A stretch of 64,000 bases of DNA from Saccharomycopsis fibuligera x Saccharomycopsis cf. fibuligera (Eukaryota > Ascomycota > Saccharomycetes > Ascoideales > Saccharomycopsidaceae), in assembly GCA_001936135.1 (NCBI GenBank), contig CP012816.1:3407501-3471500 (forward strand). The letters run 5' to 3'. Positions 63,049-64,000 of the stretch are shown one piece after another (position 1 is the first letter of the stretch; each line of letters opens with the position of its first letter). Below the pieces are notes generated by a model, which was not told where the DNA came from, ran no database searches, and worked only from the letters and a program-made list of their open reading frames with translations. Both the position numbers and the translations under genes were made by a program.

Positions 63049-64000
63049 ATGGTGCGCTTCTGTTAAATCTTATTCATTGGTGCCGGTATTAATAATAGGA
63101 TAACGAAGGTTTTCTGGTGGAAGCAAAAACCTTGGCACATCTTTTTTAAACAGGATTTCTTTTATCTAACGTTTGTGTTCATGGTTACGATGAGCAACAC
63201 TTTTGTCTTCATTTTCTCATTCCTGTATCAGTGGTTTGCCCAGAAATTTGGTACCTAGATGCAATATTTTGAATGTGGTCACCATGGTATGTGTGATTGA
63301 TTAGATCTATATATATGTTAAAAAAGACTTTGGAGCGGAATATTTATTTTGATAGCAATGGGAATACTGCCATGGTATTTTTATAAGCATAACATTGCTG
63401 TCAAACAACAACATAGTCATTGAACAGGCTTTATCAACCTGATAACGGTTTTAAGTCTTTGTGTGGTGAATTGCGTCATTAATCACAGTTTTTGAGTCTG
63501 TGTATGTTGTCTGCCTTTTGTGTTCCAAAGTTAACATAACTGTCGGCAAGCCATGGCTAGCGGGCTATATTCGATTGTTTGAATGTTATTAATCCTAGGA
63601 AAACTAATGTGCACCCTTACATTAGCTAACCCAGATGCATTTTTGGATTTTGAGCTTTGAGCTTTGAGCTTTGGTAGGCCCAAAACTTGTTTGTTTATAT
63701 ATATGCCCATCAAATGAATATTTACAGAAAATATGGGCGTTTAAATTTTGTAAGTAGTTATTTTTAAAGGCTTGCTACTTACTATCTTGTCAAATAATTA
63801 ACGCTTCGTAGAGAGTCAATCTACAAGTCCCGGCCAATCATCACTACAAAAGGGTGATTATTGAGATCCTCCACTGTATTCACAAATTCTTAGATAAGAA
63901 AGTTGATGCCAGTGAAATTGTTAACGTAAACGTAAACGAGAACTATTAACTAGCTAATCCTTTGCGGGTAAAGATCCCCAGTAAATAAACTTTCTAACAC
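63049..64000. other. Intergenic region at the right edge
   Basis: 952 bp after ELC1 with no supported gene. It holds three copies of TGAGCTT (63651-63671) and an AT-rich TATATATA-type motif near 63309 and 63698. Any gene served by this region lies beyond the window. Confidence 0.55.
63651..63671. repeat. 7-bp tandem repeat, 3 copies
   Basis: Three perfect copies of TGAGCTT followed by a partial fourth. Confidence 0.85.

Overview
The window is nuclear DNA of a budding yeast of the CUG-Ser1 clade (Candida/Lodderomyces group). It has single-exon genes mixed with genes carrying short spliceosomal introns (GTATGT-type donors, TACTAAC-type branch points), Asn/Ser/Gln-rich proteins, and divergent H3-H4 histone genes. 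Several CTG codons fall where relatives or paralogues have Ser, Thr or Ala, so CTG should be read as serine here. The long A/T homopolymers, long intergenic spaces and intron content would suit Lodderomyces elongisporus or a near relative, but the species is an inference. I recognise no transposon, virus-derived element, tRNA, rRNA or CRISPR array.

Layout. 1-9 kb: a partial gene at the left edge, an Asterix/PAT10-like membrane protein (3 exons), a fungal complex I 21-kDa subunit (2 exons), TFB4 (TFIIH) and EXO84 (exocyst). 9-17 kb: SIF2 (Set3 complex WD40 protein), FES1 (Hsp70 exchange factor, with a textbook heat shock element upstream) and a 1396-residue coiled-coil protein, possibly dynactin p150 without a CAP-Gly domain. 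18.7-20.1 kb: a three-RRM protein of the Nam8/Ngr1/TIA-1 type. 20.1-26.8 kb: a 6.6 kb stretch without a convincing gene. 26.8-31 kb: MEK1 (meiotic FHA kinase, 3 exons), FCY1 (cytosine deaminase) and JID1 (J-protein). 31.7-39.8 kb: two diverged paralogues with a SOG2-like domain flanking ARO7 (chorismate mutase). 41.3-48.5 kb: DUR3 (urea transporter with an apparent 11-nt microexon) and a SulP/STAS anion transporter. 49-53 kb: histones H3 and H4, then ARP1 (3 exons). 54.4-63 kb: an Old Yellow Enzyme, an F-box protein, a NIPA-like transporter, an armadillo-like protein and ELC1 (elongin C).

Nine introns in five genes can be defined from the sequence. Promoter signals match gene function in several places: HSE at FES1, GATA sites at DUR3, a Cap1-type site at the Old Yellow Enzyme gene and a CCAAT box at the complex I gene. 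The observations most worth a second look are the DUR3 microexon, the 6.6 kb gene desert between a Nam8-type RNA-binding protein and the intron-bearing MEK1, the seven-copy CACATG cluster between FCY1 and JID1, and the paralogue pair around ARO7.
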